A stretch of DNA of 64,000 nucleotides from Nectonema munidae. Its lineage: Eukaryota > Nematomorpha > Nectonematoida > Nectonematidae. How positions within the stretch are numbered: position 1 is the stretch's first letter; every line of letters begins with the position of its first letter. The stretch spans positions 62,001 through 126,000 of the forward strand of contig JAUIRK010000570.1 in assembly GCA_030549495.1 (NCBI GenBank). The letters are read 5' to 3'. Below, piece after piece: positions 19,715 to 32,330 of this stretch. The notes below the pieces were generated by a model. That model saw only the letters and a program-made list of their open reading frames with translations. It ran no database searches and was not told the DNA's origin. The position numbers and the translations under genes are program-made.

Positions 19715-22700
19715 AATAGAAGGAAAATGATAGAATCAAAGATATGAAAAAAAAATATACGTAAAATAAAGACGAATTAATCCAATAAATCAGAAACTCT
19801 AACCGATTGACTCTAACTCTATTTCAACAATCACTAGATATTGAAGAAACTATCTGTTATTATTGAAAGCTAAATTTACTTTATCTTGTTTTCAGCAGGG
19901 TGAGGAGTCGGAGTCAGTATTTAATAAAACTTAGCAGTCAAATTTTAAATTTTTTCAAAAAATGGAAAAAAGACCCGTCGCCCTTGTTTGGTGGATGGCG
20001 AAAGTAAGAGTTGAGTTTAAATACTTAAAAATTTTAAGTATGGTGTTCGGAAAATAAATTCATTCGGCAAAATTATTCGTTACCCTACTTTTTTGTGAGC
20101 GGAAAAAGTTTATCCTATAAATTATTATTATTATTAGGAGTAAATGTAATATGTGAATTTTACTATATGTAAAATACAACTTATTAATGCGATAGAAAAT
20201 TAAGAAAAAAAAGTCATTATAAGGAAATATAAAGCACTTGCTTATCCGAGCTAAGTCAAAATTTGTCGTAAATCGAGGTTCCACATATAACTTAGATAGA
20301 GTAGGATTTTTGTAATCTAAGTATGATGTAAACAAGTTAGATAATTTGCCCTGGATGCTGCAACGCTAGATTTTAGTATTACATTTTTTTATAAAAACAG
20401 CAAAAAAAATTTATTACATTATTTCAATTCAAATTTTTTTTCCAAACATAAATTAAAATAAGTTTTTTTTAGCGCTATAATATATTATAAGCTAGGATTT
20501 AGGTGTGGAATAAAAATTGTAAGATGCAAAGTTTTTAGAATTGTGATCCATGATATTCATGATAGAATACAAAAAATGATTATAGAATGATAGTTTTTGC
20601 TTGTAAGTAAAGGATTCATATAGGAAGTCTGGTGAGGATAAGGAATGCGTTTTGTAATATAATGTGTAGGAGTGTGTAAGAGTTTATATGTAATGAGTTG
20701 GTGCCAATTTATTGACCTTTTAAGAAATGTAGGTTGACCGTTTTTGTAGCGGCAACTCAGTATCTATGGTAGTGTATGATATATCTTTGTGTGTTATATA
20801 TATATATGGTCTAGGTATATATAAAGCAATTTCACGCATTGGTTGATTGAATTAGAATCTGAGAGAGAATGACATGCTTACGGGAAAATTATTTTTGGTA
20901 TGCAGAGATGCAAACAATTTTTATGTTTTTAAACTCGAAAAAAGTGCTGGCTTGTCAATCAAGACCTTTATTGGCATATTTTTTCGATTGGTGCAATTGT
21001 TGGTTTTTTGTATTTTTAAATATGATAGTGTTCGAGATTACTATGAAAAGGGGGACTCTACGGTTGTAGGAAGATTTACAGTTAGAACAATGGACTTTGC
21101 AAATACAATTTTTTGTTTAAGGTTGCGATTGAATTAGGATTCAAGGTAATTGTTTGGTTTAGGGATTAAAATTACGTTAGAATTTTTAAGAATCTTTATG
21201 AAGTAAAAAATTTAGCGAGCGTGCATTAAAATTGCCTTATGTGATTTATTTCGGTCTCTTCAACTTTTGTGCTGGATGATAAATGCTGTGAATGTGTAAA
21301 TAGAAACTTACAAAAAGTGAGATAGCGATCTTCGCGGTATGTTTTGAGGCAAAAAGAGGTTTGTGTGTGCAGCTTTGTAAAATACCGTAGTCATAAATGA
21401 TGTAGAACTACGTGTGATAGAAAAATTTCAAAAAAAAGTTTTATTTTTTTCTAATTAGATAGTGGAGTTTAGATATTTGTGAAGGAAAGTTAGGGCATCG
21501 TGAAATGTTAAATTTAGCATACTTGCATAGATAAAAGTTGTTTGTGCAATTTTTCAAAAGTATGAGGGCGCTAATCCATAAGAATGAAGGTGAATAGTGA
21601 GTGAACATAGAATCTCACCAAGAAATCATACGGAAAGAATCTTTGCTTTTTCAAATTTTTGAGATTTGTTAGATATAAGTTAATCTTGTTAGTGAAATTA
21701 GTGAGGACAAATAAGCACAAAAAGGTGAAAGGGAGAGTTTTAATAGGCCAACGCATTTGATTGGAGAAGAAGCAGATGCCTTCAAGTAAATATGCATAAA
21801 TCAGCCTTAAAATGAAGAAACTTTGAAAATTTTAGAAGCCCATAATAAAGTTACGAATAGTGAGAGAAGTGTGAATGGAGGTGTTGATATTCTTTGATGG
21901 TCAATTTTTTAAAAAATAATAATTGTAAATATTTTTATTACATTTCTTTGAGCCGTGAAAAGGGGAGGTAAGAAGTGAATTCATTTTACTTATATACTCT
22001 TCGCATCCACTATTACAAAGCAAATACCTTTGTCATCTGTACAAATTGTTCTTTTTGTATGATTTTTCAGTTTGTTGAGGCTCGCCTCTGTTTTCTAGAT
22101 AGATATGTTAGCTTTATAATGTCGATTTGAGAACAGTTTCATCGTCAAAAAGGGGTTTCCCTTCATCAGAAGTAGAGATAACAGGACAAACTTTTTTACC
22201 AAAATAACGTTGTGATTTGATTTTTATTTTTCAATTTTGCAAGAATTGTTTATCCAAATTATAATCAAAACAGACAGGACATTTGAAGCAAATGTTTTAC
22301 TTTGGCATTCACAATTTGCCATATGTGCCAAATTTCTTCTCTATTTTTCATTTTTTTTTCTTGATTCTTAAAATCTTTATAAAAATGCATTAAAGAAAAA
22401 TCAAGATGAGAAAGAAAGAAAAAGTTTGATACCAAAAACAGAAGGTAAATTAAAAAAATTATTTATTTAGTCACTGATTTTTTGAAGCATCTTATATTTT
22501 CATACTTGTAGAAAGTAATAATAAAGTTAAATTTTCAACCCGTGCCAGACCCGTTAATTAGGATTTGGGGTGCGCGAACAAACTGACCCATATTTGGCAG
22601 ATCTCTCGCAGGTATGTGTCTAGTTCCTCCCTTGCTGCGCGCCCGAGTGTATCTATATATGTCTAATATGCAAATAAGATATTTTTAAATTTATTTCTCC

Positions 22701-23134
22701 ATCATTTGATATAACAATCAATCCGAAGTTAAGCTATAGTTTATCAAAGGTAGTAATGTAGTCAGGAATTTGAGAAAGAGCCCATACATTTTTCAGCGGA
22801 GCAAATATTTTTATAGCTCACAACTATATAAGAAAGTTTTTTTTAAGTTTTCCTTCAAATTTTTTGCCAATAGAACTTATAAGTATGTAAATGATTGTAA
22901 TTTTATTCATACACATCATTTGTGTTTTTAAAAGTGCCCTCTGTAATATTGTGGATAATGGTAAATGCTAGATTTGCCATTAAGTAGGACCGACTTTAAC
23001 AAATTAGGCACCGTTGTACTCACTTGAATACAGTAAAAGTATCCGAGGCAAACTTAATTCTTGTCTGCTTTTATTGAATTTAAAGGTGTATACAGTTTAT
23101 TTTGCACTCGTATTTCACATTTGTAATTTTTTAG
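19715..23134. other. Intronic or intergenic DNA, no exon recognised
   Basis: Probably contains ORC3 introns and N-terminal exons, but none could be identified. CAGGGTGAGGAGTCGGAGTC at 19896 resembles a hAT-type end and recalls CAGGGTTGCCGAGTC at 61441. A GC-richer patch, about 22540-22640, has no reading frame of note. An 87-codon plus-strand frame at 20874-21137 looks like chance. Confidence 0.4.
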
Positions 23135-25560
23135 GCTAAAAAGCTTCCAATTCAGTTGATCACAATGTTATTGCATAAATTTTATCGATATGGCATTAGG
23201 CATTCTCTTTTTGATTCGATTCCTACTTTTCTTCATTTTTGTCCTAATTATCTCTACTATCTCAGTTCTTCTCTCATTCAAAATGTCAATTTAGGTTTCA
23301 CACAGGGATCAACACTCGGACATTATTTATTTGGCATTTTTATTAATGATATCATCAATTATAAATCTTCCTTCTTTCTTTTTATTATTTATTCTGATGA
23401 TATCTTGATAACTCATCTTGTTGAAAATATTAAGTCTTTAAAAGTAAATTTTTAAATCGATTTGATTGGTCGCTTAATAATAGATCTACTTTACTTTAAA
23501 ATGTAGTTACATCTTTTTTACTAATAAAAGTGTTGAAAATTTTTCCACCTGGGAATTAATGCCCAAGCTTTATATGACGAGTTGTATTTGATCATCATCA
23601 TCCATTCGCTCTAATGAGCAGGTCTTTGTCCTCGCTAGCCAAGGTCGACCTTGAATTTGCAGGACGTCTCCATCTTCGTTTCATTTCAGCATCTTCAATC
23701 TTCAGGTTCCTTTTCTTCATGTCTTCTTTAACAGCATCTCCCATTATTTTTTCGGTCTACCTCTCCTCATTTGCAGTCTCTTCGTTAGTCTTTGTGGATC
23801 CATTCTCTCTAAGTGTCGTAGCCAACGGAGTCTATGCTCTTCCAAATACTGCTCTATATCTTCCACCCCTGTCATTCTTCTAATCACTTTGCTTCGCACT
23901 TTGTCCAGTAGAGTTTTGCCACACATCATTTATAACATCCTCATCTCAGCAGACTGTATGCGTCTCACTTCAACCTTCTTCATTGGCCAACACTCTTCTC
24001 CATAACACATAACACTCCTTGCACACGATTTGTATAGTCTTCCTTTTAACTTCAATGACAAAACCCTGCCGCACAGTACGCCAGCAATATCATTAAACTT
24101 TTTCCAACCAATATTACCGTTTTTTCAATTTCGCCATCTCTTGTTAGAACATCACCCACATAATAAAACTCCCTTACTACTTCGAATTCATCTTCACCTA
24201 GTTTAACGAAGACTTGATCTTCCACAATTTCATGATTTATCTTACAACTGCGACATATGAATTTTTTTCGCTCTGCTCAATGGAAGAGATAAGCTTGAAC
24301 ATCTCTTATGAACCCATAATTCGCATTTCACGCATTGAATAGCATTCCTAACTACTCTGCTTCCACACACACTACACGGATCGATAGCACTTACTGAGTC
24401 AAAACATTTTCTTGTGACGACTTTCATTGCTTTCGTTTTTGCAATATTCACCTTCAAAACTTTGCTTTCTGAGGCTTCTTTCCAACAACTGTACTTGTTT
24501 TCAACGTCTTCCCAACTGTTGCCAATCAATATCAAATCATCAGAAGAATTTCTCTCATGTTTTTGGATATCTTTTCTGCCAGTGCATCCATCACAATTGT
24601 GAAAAGAAGTGGACTGAGCACGGAGCCCTGGTGCACTCCAACTTTAACTTCGAACCACCCAGATTTTTCTCCTTCGATTTGTGCTACAGTTTCAGTCTGT
24701 CTATACATTTCCATCACAGCTTTAATTTCACATTCCAGTACGCCTTTCTTCCTTGATGCCACCAAATTACCTCTCTAGGAATACGATCAAAGGCTTTCTC
24801 AAGATCTAAGAACAGTATGAACAACTCCTTCTCCACGTTTATATGCTTTTCCATCTGCTGACGAACGCCAAAAATTATATTATTTTCATTGCCAAATCAT
24901 ATCCTTCTAGCATCAATCGTACTTTTGTCGGGCATGAAACCCATTTGAGTCTCGCTGATGTGGACTCTGCTTCTTATTCTTTTCTCAAAAACTCGTTCTA
25001 TCACTTTCACTGAGTGTTCGATCAATTTGATGCTTCTGTAATTATGATACTCTTTGTGATCGCCTTTGCCCTTGTATATTGGTATCAAAAAGCTTTTTCT
25101 CCAACTTTCTGGCATCCTCTTTCCTTGTAGCATGTCATTACCTACTCTGGCCAGTTCATTTTCTCATTTGCACAGCTGTAGGGCTTCTATCGGTACACCA
25201 CTAGGGCCATGTGCCTTATTCTTCATTTTCAACAAAGCTTGTTCAACTTCCTCGAAAGTAATTTTATAAACGGGTCCTTCATTTGACTTCATTGAATGGT
25301 TGTATTTGATGATCAACTTAAATGAAAAAGTCATGTATCACATATTATTACCAAATTGTCTCGTCTATACGGATTTTTGTTTAAGTATAGGAGTCAGGTT
25401 TTATGTTTTTATGATGTGATTTACCCTCATTTGTTCTATGCTCCAGTCACGATTTAAGAAATTTCTCAAATGTGTTAATTACTTCTTGTATTAAACTCTT
25501 TTTTTACGCTTGATCAAGTTGCAACATATTCCTTGCCTACTTTCGTTTTCAAAAATTATT
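23135..25560 (+). mobile_element. Old CR1/Jockey-like LINE, split by a younger LINE
   Basis: Parts 23135-23592 and 25299-25560 belong together. The first holds reverse transcriptase motifs: NSVDHNV region, LLHKFYRYGI, LGFTQGSTLGHYLFGIFIND (P-Q-G-S motif with F for P) and IIYSDDILI (the YADD box read as YSDD). The second continues after the insertion with KVMYHILLPNCLV and a stretch matching the conserved region that follows the RT palm. Only the middle of the element remains; the endonuclease is absent, and stops and frameshifts are frequent. Confidence 0.6.
23593..25298 (-). mobile_element. 5'-truncated RTE-like LINE with 12-bp target duplication
   Basis: GTTGTATTTGAT occurs at both edges (23581-23592 and 25299-25310), a target-site duplication. 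Reading leftwards: SGVPIEALQLC, WRKSFLIPIYKGKGD, HNYRSIKLIEHSVKVIERV, TQMGFMPDKSTIDA, LFLDLEKAFDRIPRE (first RT Asp), VGVHQGSVLSPLLF, SDDLILIGN (RT active site, ADD as SDD), then a zinc-finger insert CSVCGSRVVRNAIQC..CELWVHKRC and a C-terminus ending MRRGRPKK. The 3' end finishes in a (GAT)n-like tail. The endonuclease and the first part of RT are missing through 5' truncation; scattered frameshifts make it inactive. It is younger than the LINE it splits. Confidence 0.8.
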
Positions 25561-25758
25561 TAAATGGATGCTTTATTTTTTTGTAATTTTCAAATACAGT
25601 TTTGAATACTAATTTTAAGATGCTATATTTAGTAAAGTTGTTGTTGACAGTATAAAAACCTTTAATTTTTATAAAATCATACAAATTTATTGACGAAGGC
25701 TATAAAAAATTTTAATGTTGTGTATGAAAAATACCAAAGCCCTCAACACAGAGGTTAA

Positions 25759-26995
25759 TTAGACATTTTTATAATATGTTAATCGCTTTTTTTGCCATTC
25801 CTCAATGCATACTTCTCTTTCTTCATGATTATATTTTTTTCTATCGAGTCTAGCGATATCAATGACTTTTCTATTTTTTGGCACGTATTCACTTTTATAA
25901 GATTGCAGATTTGATTTTAGGATTTCTCTTAGGAAATCTAAAAGACTCATTTTTGAATTTATTATAAGCAATGATATTATATTAGATTTATGACTAAGAC
26001 CATCTTTGAAGATTAGAGTATGGCTTAACAAAAGTATGATTAGTCAAAACATTCACGCACGAATTGTCCAAGCAGTTAACACAAAGAACACTTGTATTAT
26101 AGCCTGCAAAAAGCCAGCAGTACCTTATGGTGGATTTTTGCGGGTTGGCTGAAATTACACTGGTTTATCGCTGCTGCTGCGAAAGTGTAACAAAATTCTA
26201 CACTTTTCCCTGAGAGTATTTTCTTTTATGGAAATACTCTCTCAGTTTAAACAAAGCCTTGTTTTGAACTGATAGATTATACTCATATAAAGATAGTATA
26301 ATCTAGGGGCTAACAACAACAACACTTGTACTATCGAAGCGGTAATCCAAACTTCCTCTCTCAAGCTTTTTCATTTCCTTGTCATTTTTAAATGGACACA
26401 TTTCCATTCTATTGGCACGAACTTTTCCACTCGTTCTGAACTTTTCATTCCTTAGGTCTTAAACTAGAACAAACAAAACTCTAGTACCAAGAGAGGTTCT
26501 CTATCTTTTTTATTCGCTTTTCCTGTATAAACATTAAAATTGAAGCAATACCCAGAATCAATGGCTTTTTTGATAAGATCAACGCATAAGTCACTCGCAT
26601 CAGACTAATATCAACAAACACAACATTTGTTGTATCGGCTAAGCAGAAGAACATCAAAAAAAAGGATTTGATATCATTTACACTTGTTTCAAAAGTTGGA
26701 TCATTTTTGATTGCTTTAGCATAAGGATTTATCTCTCTTGTGAAAATTTCAAAAATCTTGGAATCGCACAGTTTTTCAAAAATTGATAAAGATGAATCAC
26801 TTAAATGTGTACCATATTTTCTGACGAGACTTGTTCCAACATGCTTTTTATTTTTCATTTCTTCTTTTTCAACTGATCTAAAGTCATTGTCATCAAGAAA
26901 AAACCTCGATTGATCCAGGAACAATGAACAAATTTTCATTAGTTGATTCCTCTTCTACCTCATCTTCATCGGTTAAAAAGCTGTTTGTGGCGGAA
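25759..26995 (-). mobile_element. piggyBac-like transposase copy, split by a retroposon
   Basis: From right to left: acidic start (FLTDEDEVEEES), GTHLSDSSLSIFEKL, INPYAKAIKNDPTFETSVND with IKSFFLMFFCLADTTNVVF, then after a gap ANRMEMCPFKNDKEMKKLER and GSLDYRFDSTSV, the retroposon (26101-26320), then NSCVNVLTNHTFVKPYSN and LLDFLREILKSNLQSY. This is the PGBD3-like order, but the central catalytic block (first and second Asp) is deleted and several frames are used. Ends with TTAA were not identified. Confidence 0.65.
26101..26320 (+). mobile_element. Short retroposon (SINE-like) with (AAC)n tail
   Basis: Flanked by AACACTTGTATTAT (26087-26100) and AACACTTGTACTAT (26321-26334), a 14-bp target duplication with one mismatch. 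It ends GGGGCTAACAACAACAACA. No convincing pol III A or B box could be read, so its parent RNA is unknown; it could also be the 3' end of a LINE. It interrupts the piggyBac reading frame. Confidence 0.65.
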
Positions 26996-27449
26996 TAATA
27001 ACTTCCGTGGAAACGTTTTCGTGTTTATTTTGACAACTGAAACGAACTCACAATGAATGTTCTTTCATTCATATTACTTTCTAAACATATTTATAAATCA
27101 TTTGAATATGTATTTAAGTTTGAAAATAAAATTTGAAAATGATTATTCTCATTCATATTGTTTCCTAAAGATACTTAAAAATCAATAAAATACAATTTAT
27201 AATCGATAAGTTATAATTTAAATATGAATTAAAATTTAATATAATTTCAAATTAGCTATATCTTTATGGTTTAAGTTACCGATGTCCTCATATAAGAAAT
27301 ATTTCAAGGCCTTTAATTTTTATTTTTTAAAAAAAATTTTAATCTACTAAACTTTATGATTATATAATTTATCTTGTTTGATTTGATATAAAATATATTT
27401 AAATAAAAAAGGTATTCTTACTTTTTTTATTTTGAAGAAAAATAATGAC
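26996..27449. other. AT-rich spacer, no gene
   Basis: Two related segments containing ATTCATATT-TTTC-TAAA (27068 and 27153) form a loose repeat. Nothing else recognisable. Confidence 0.4.
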
Positions 27450-27451
27450 TA

Positions 27452-28857
27452 CATCATGACCTCGATTTACGAGTGAGTTCCGTTCGTTGAAAACCGCTCG
27501 TAAATTGAAAACTCGTAAATAGAAGCACACTTTCTCATTGACTCATATTATAAAAACTTTAATACATTTCACCAACTCCCAAAATTGCTTCAAATCCTAC
27601 TTGATGCGCAAGGTTCACGATATCATTTACGATTGGTTGAGTTTGAGGTAACCCACAAAAATCATTTACACACTCTAGCCATAATTTCCTCCATACCCTA
27701 TTCATATTATACTCTATAACTTCTTTCCATGCTTCAGATACATTGTCAATTGCATCTTTGATGTTGAAACTTTTCCAGAAATCTACTAATTTCAGGCGTC
27801 TATCTCTATCTATTGCCCTAATCATTTGTCTGAAGGTATGTCGAAGATAGACTAAAGAGAGAAGATTTTAAATGTAGAAATTATACCCCGATCCATTGGC
27901 TGAATTAATGCTCTCGTGTTCTTAGGCAGAAACTCCACCTGAACATGATCATTAAGATCTGACAAGTTCATGGGATGACCTCGTGCATTGTCAAGCAGTA
28001 ACAATGCTTTATGGGAGATGTTCTTACTGGAACAATATTTTTTAACTGCTGGGCAGAAATTTTTTTTGAACGAATCTTCAAAAACAGACCTAGTTGTCCA
28101 GGCCTTTTTATTTGATCGTCAAATTACTGGCAGATTCTCTTTAACAACTCCTTTAAGTTCTCTTGGGTTTTCTGATTGATTGATAAAGAGGGGGTTGAGC
28201 TTAAAATCACCTGCAGCATTTCCACCAAGAAGCAAGGAGACTCGGTCACTAGAGGCTTTATATTCTGGAGCCAACTTTTCTTCCCTCGAAACAACGCTTC
28301 TTTTAGGCATCTTCTTCCAATACAGAGCGCTTTCGTCTGCATTGAATACTTGCATGGCACTATATCCACCATCAGATACCATTTTTTTTAAAACAGGAAG
28401 GTAATCTACTGCTGCCGCTTTATCACCGCGCTTTTTCACACTATGCAAATTGTACCTTCTCTTGAATCTTTCAAGCCAGCCCCTTACTACTGTGAATTCT
28501 GGGATAAGGGTAGAATTACTAGGACCAGAGTTCTCTTTATGTTTTTGCTTGAGATCTTCAAATAAGGATAGGGCTTTTTCTTAAATTTACATACATTCTG
28601 TATCACACCCTGCACTGAATGAAGCAGTCGCTTTTTCCACTATAAGCACATCATGATAATTAATCATCATTAAAATCCATAATTTGGAACATCTTTCTTT
28701 GGCATAAATTTATGTACTACGATGTAGTAACTTATTTGAAGAGTAGATTACACGTAAGTTCGGGATTTTGCTCGCTAATAGATGCAACGTACAATATTAG
28801 TTTACTCGTATCTTCAAAAATTCGTTATTCGAAACCTCGTATAACGGGGTATGGGTG
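27452..28857 (-). mobile_element. Tigger-type DNA transposon, second family
   Basis: Flanked by TA on both sides; ends CATGACCTCGATTTACGAG (left) and, reversed, CACCCATACCCCGTTATACG (right), imperfect but of the Tigger style. The minus strand codes for a Tigger/TIGD-like DDE transposase: KKRGDKAAAVDYLPVLKKMV, then VFNADESALYWKKMPKR (catalytic Asp), a block LLLGGNAAGDFKLNPLF, LLDNARGHPMNLSDLNDH with FLPKNTRALIQPMDRG (third acid region), and MIRAIDRDRRLKLVDFWKSF with NDIVNLAHQVGFEAI. Several frameshifts break it, and the N-terminal DNA-binding CENP-B/HTH half is largely missing. Its ends differ from the Tigger at 7143, so two separate families invaded. Confidence 0.75.
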
Positions 28858-29275
28858 TAGTCTAGAAACATATAATAGAAAAAACAAATCACTCATAAAA
28901 AGTAAATATATTTCTTTAAAAAAAGGTAAAAATGTTTTTCTCTGTCTAACCTCAAATACTAATGATTATTTCCTGAAAAATAATATTCTTGAATTCAATA
29001 ATTATTGTTACTAAATTATTATCTTCGATCAAAGACAGCATACTGTGTCTCCTCATATGAGGACATTGGGATAAAACCGGTTATTAAGTAGAGAAAAGAG
29101 ATACCGTAAAAGCAATTCATTGATAGAATCATAAACCTTTCCTGTATTGTTAATACTTGTAGAAATTTCTTTAAGGATTTGATTCATTATCTTGTCTTTA
29201 TTCAAACAGCATGCTGGATTTATGTAAATGCATATGCAATCTAAAAACTAAAAAAAAATTACCATCAATTAAAAT
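28858..29275. other. Spacer, no gene
   Basis: AT-rich. GATCAAAGACAGCATACTGT near 29027 has no recognised role. Confidence 0.35.
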
Positions 29276-29574
29276 CAGGGGTAGGCAAAGTGGTCGATAT
29301 CGACACCTAGGGTCGATAAGATAGACAAACTTACCAAATTTTGCTAGACTTTTTTTACTTTATAGTAGTAATAAATCTCCTTTTTCTTTTAAAACATAAC
29401 TTAGGGCATTGTATAGTATAGGATATATGAGACATTTTTGATTTGTATTTTTTCTCTTAATTGTTGGACATTGATTAATGTTTTTATGAAACATTTCTAT
29501 GTGGGATGGGGGTCGATGTGACGACAAATGTTCTATGAAGGGGTCGATGGGTAAAAAGGTTTGCCGATCCCTGA
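29276..29574. mobile_element. hAT-type MITE
   Basis: Left end CAGGGGTAGGCAAAGTGGTC; right end reversed CAGGGATCGGCAAACCTTTT, with ATCGACACC / ATCGACCCC inside each. CAGGG...CCCTG termini with a GCAAA box are typical of hAT. The 8-bp flanks (ATTAAAAT, AATAAGCA) are not an obvious duplication. No transposase inside. Confidence 0.65.
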
Positions 29575-29719
29575 ATAAGCACAAATAATTTTAGCAGACA
29601 GTGAAGCAAAAATCTTTAAAAAGATTCAAATACTAGAAAGATTTCTTCAATATTTTTACAGAACAGCATTGCTTGTGTTTGAAATATCTTTTAAGAAAAA
29701 TAACTACATTACTTTTATA

Positions 29720-29746
29720 CATTTTATTTATTTATTTATTTATTAA
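29720..29746 (+). repeat. (TTTA)n microsatellite
   Basis: Six or so TTTA units immediately left of the LINE fragment. Confidence 0.7.
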
Positions 29747-29755
29747 AAGAAGAGG

Positions 29756-30030
29756 GTGGTCACTCTTTTTACATATCAGGAGAAAAAAGGAGCTATGGAA
29801 AAGAAAGTGAGTGGAAAAAGAAACGGAGGGAGACAACGAAAAAGATGGAGAGATGGGCCGAAGGAGCGACTACACGAGCTTGGACTCAGCGAAGACGCTG
29901 CAATGGACAGCGAGAAGTATAGACAGCGGATCTCAGCCACCGACCCCTATGGGGCAAAGAAGAAGGAGAAGACGGGAACCAAAGCCAACACATGTTCCGA
30001 TTTGTACATATAGATTGTTTTAGTTCTAGA
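29756..30030 (+). mobile_element. LINE 3' end fragment, RTE-like
   Basis: The plus strand reads SGKRNGGRQRKRWRDGPKER and LHELGLSEDAAMDSEKYRQR then ISATDPYG, the conserved RGR-KRW-D C-terminal tail of endonuclease/RT proteins of the same broad group as the LINE at 23593. Only about 80 codons remain, without any RT motif; a 5'-truncated insertion. Confidence 0.65.
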
Positions 30031-30921
30031 TGTAAAATTTCCTTGACCCCGTGCTCATCAGCACAGGCTTCAGTAGCGTAGACAGAAAGGTGGAGGAAGG
30101 GGAGAGACGTGACGCCCCCCTTCAGAAAAATTTCAGGTCCTTTGAGAAAAAATATTTCATAGCCTTTAAAAAAATTTTCCTCCGCACTCCTGGTTCAAAT
30201 TCTGGGATACGAAACTGCCTAATTGCAAGTATATGAGTAGTTGCCCAAACTTAACAGGGCGAACAAACTTAGGGAATAACGAGAGCCGGCCTTAAATGTT
30301 CAATACAGTGTATGCACAAAAAATAAGGACCTAACAATATTTAGTTAATATTGAACAAAAATTCAAAACTTATTTATAAACAAGTAGAGACATTAGCAAC
30401 TTATAAATGTGTGTGATCATAGAAAGTTTATAGAGATTTGAAAAGTAGTATCTAGATTTATGTAAGGAATCATTGATATTTGCTTTTTATCGAAACGAGG
30501 AACTGTTTTCAAATATTCATCAGTAAACTTATTTAGAGTGCTGATTAGCTTGCTTTATTTTTGAAAATGTTTGCTCTCAGTTAAGCTCCTCCATACACTC
30601 ATTCTTAAACTTTGAAAAGTCATCAAGGAGAGATCAAATTCAATAAGTTTTCATTCTTTAAAATAAGCATTCGCTTACAAATCAATATGATCGAACTTAT
30701 TCAACTGAAACCTCTTTAGAGCTACAATCCAAGAGATTTGGAAGAAGGATTTCATTCTAATTTTTATCGCAATTATTTCAAGTTCTTGATTTATTTTCAC
30801 CAAACTTTCGTGTAAGCGATTTCGAACTACGCTTCATAAATTCAAATTTATCACAACGAACTACACAAAACACGGAATATGTCATCGAAATAAAATTAAG
30901 GATTAAGTGGACACTTAAGAG
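30031..30921. other. Spacer, no gene
   Basis: Contains AGCGTAGACAGAAAGGTGGAG then GACGCCCCCCTTCAG, a pattern like the abraded edge of an old MITE. No frame of note. Confidence 0.35.
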
Positions 30922-32330
30922 CAGGGATGTCCAAACCACGGTCCGCGGGCCGCACTGCAGCCCGAACGCATTTTGGCTCTGGGCCAATTGAAAATTGTTA
31001 AAAAAATTTAAAATGTCTAAATAAATCTTATTTTCTTCTTTATTTCTAATTTTCAAAGAACTTTCAAAATTTCTTAAAAATTATTAAAAAACTTCAGGCT
31101 TGAATTTTTTTAAAATTTATTGTATCCTTTTTAACTCTAATTATCGTGCAAAAATGAAAACTTTTTGAAATTTTTTAGATTTTATTTAATAATCTAACTA
31201 GGTATGTACTTTTCAAAAGAATTTAAAATGTTTTTCATCATAAATATTTTGCAATGCATTTATTAAGTTAAATGGAAAGCAAAAAAAGGAAAATATCTAT
31301 TGAAAATAGAAAATTCAATAAAGATTGGACTGAAAAATATTTTGTTCATGAAGTTAATGGAATTTTTTTTTTGTTTTATATTCAAAGAAAAAATGTATTC
31401 TTGTAAAGAATATAATATTAAACGGCATTATACTACTAAACATGAAAAAGATAGCTCAAAAACTTGCAAAAAAAGGAAAACCTATGGTTGATGGGGAACT
31501 AATAAAGGACTGTCTTTTAATTGCTTTTAAAGAGTACTGCCCACAAAAAAAAACTTAATAGATGAAATAAGTTTATCTCATCAAACTATTGCTCGGAGAA
31601 TTGATGAACTATCTGACAACGTTGAAAAACAACTAAAAAATTTTTTTTGTCGAATTGCCGTTTTTATAGTTTAGCCTTGGATGAAAGTCTTGATCAGGGT
31701 GTTACTGCTCAGTTGGCAATTTTTATCAAAAGCGTTGTATTTTTAACTCGATAGAGGAGATGTTAGATTTATGCTCTATGAAAGGAACTACAACAGGAAG
31801 GGATATCTTTTATGAAGTTCATAATTCTTTCAAAAAGTTTGATCTCGATTTGAACAAAATTGTTCCAGTCACAACTGATGGTGCCCCATCTATGATTGGA
31901 ATTAATAATGGTTTTGTCTCAAATTTCTTAATTATATCAGATCCCGTGGTTTGACTCATAGAGAGTTTAAAAATTATTTGAATGAAATTGAATGCGAGCA
32001 CGAAGACATAGTTTATTTTACCAAAGTGAGATGGCTAAGCAGATCTTCAACTTTGAAGAGATTCACTTCATTAATTCCCGAAATTAAATCATTTATGGAA
32101 TCTAAAAAGCAAAATGTATCGTTTTTGGAAAATGACGAATGGTTGAATGATTTGGCGTTTTTGACTGATATTACTGGGATGCTTTCTAATCTAAATCTTC
32201 ACCTGAAAAATATTTTGAGATTGCAAAACACCAAGATTGAAGTTAATGTTGATGGTATTATAAAAAGCAAGCATATCCAGAAATCAAACTAACATATTTT
32301 TCAAAATTTGTGCATTTTTAAATAAATTTT
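30922..32330 (+). mobile_element. hAT element, GTF2IRD2/ZBED-like transposase, broken
   Basis: Starts with a hAT end, CAGGGATGTCCAAACCACGG, followed by a GC-rich GGTCCGCGGGCCGCA box. The coding part opens at ATG 31272: KRKISIENRKFNKDWTEKY (BED-like start), EYNIKRHYTTKHEKD, AQKLAKKGKPMVDGELIKDC, SLSHQTIARRIDEL, LALDESLDQGVTAQLAIFI (catalytic Asp), CSMKGTTTGRDIFYEV, VPVTTDGAPSMIG (second Asp region), then REFKNYLNEIECEHEDIVYF, TKVRWLSRSSTLKRF and LAFLTDITGMLSNLNLHLK. At least five frameshifts, and a deletion removes the histidine-rich segment between GINNGF and REFKNY. No right terminus or dimerisation domain was found, so the 3' part is lost. Confidence 0.75.

Noticed and set aside
20874-21137. 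Plus-strand 87-codon frame as a gene
   Set aside because: Overlaps another open frame, has no recognisable motif, and lies in AT/GT-rich DNA probably within ORC3 introns.
29360-29584. Minus-strand 74-codon frame
   Set aside because: Lies inside the hAT MITE and runs through its right terminal repeat.
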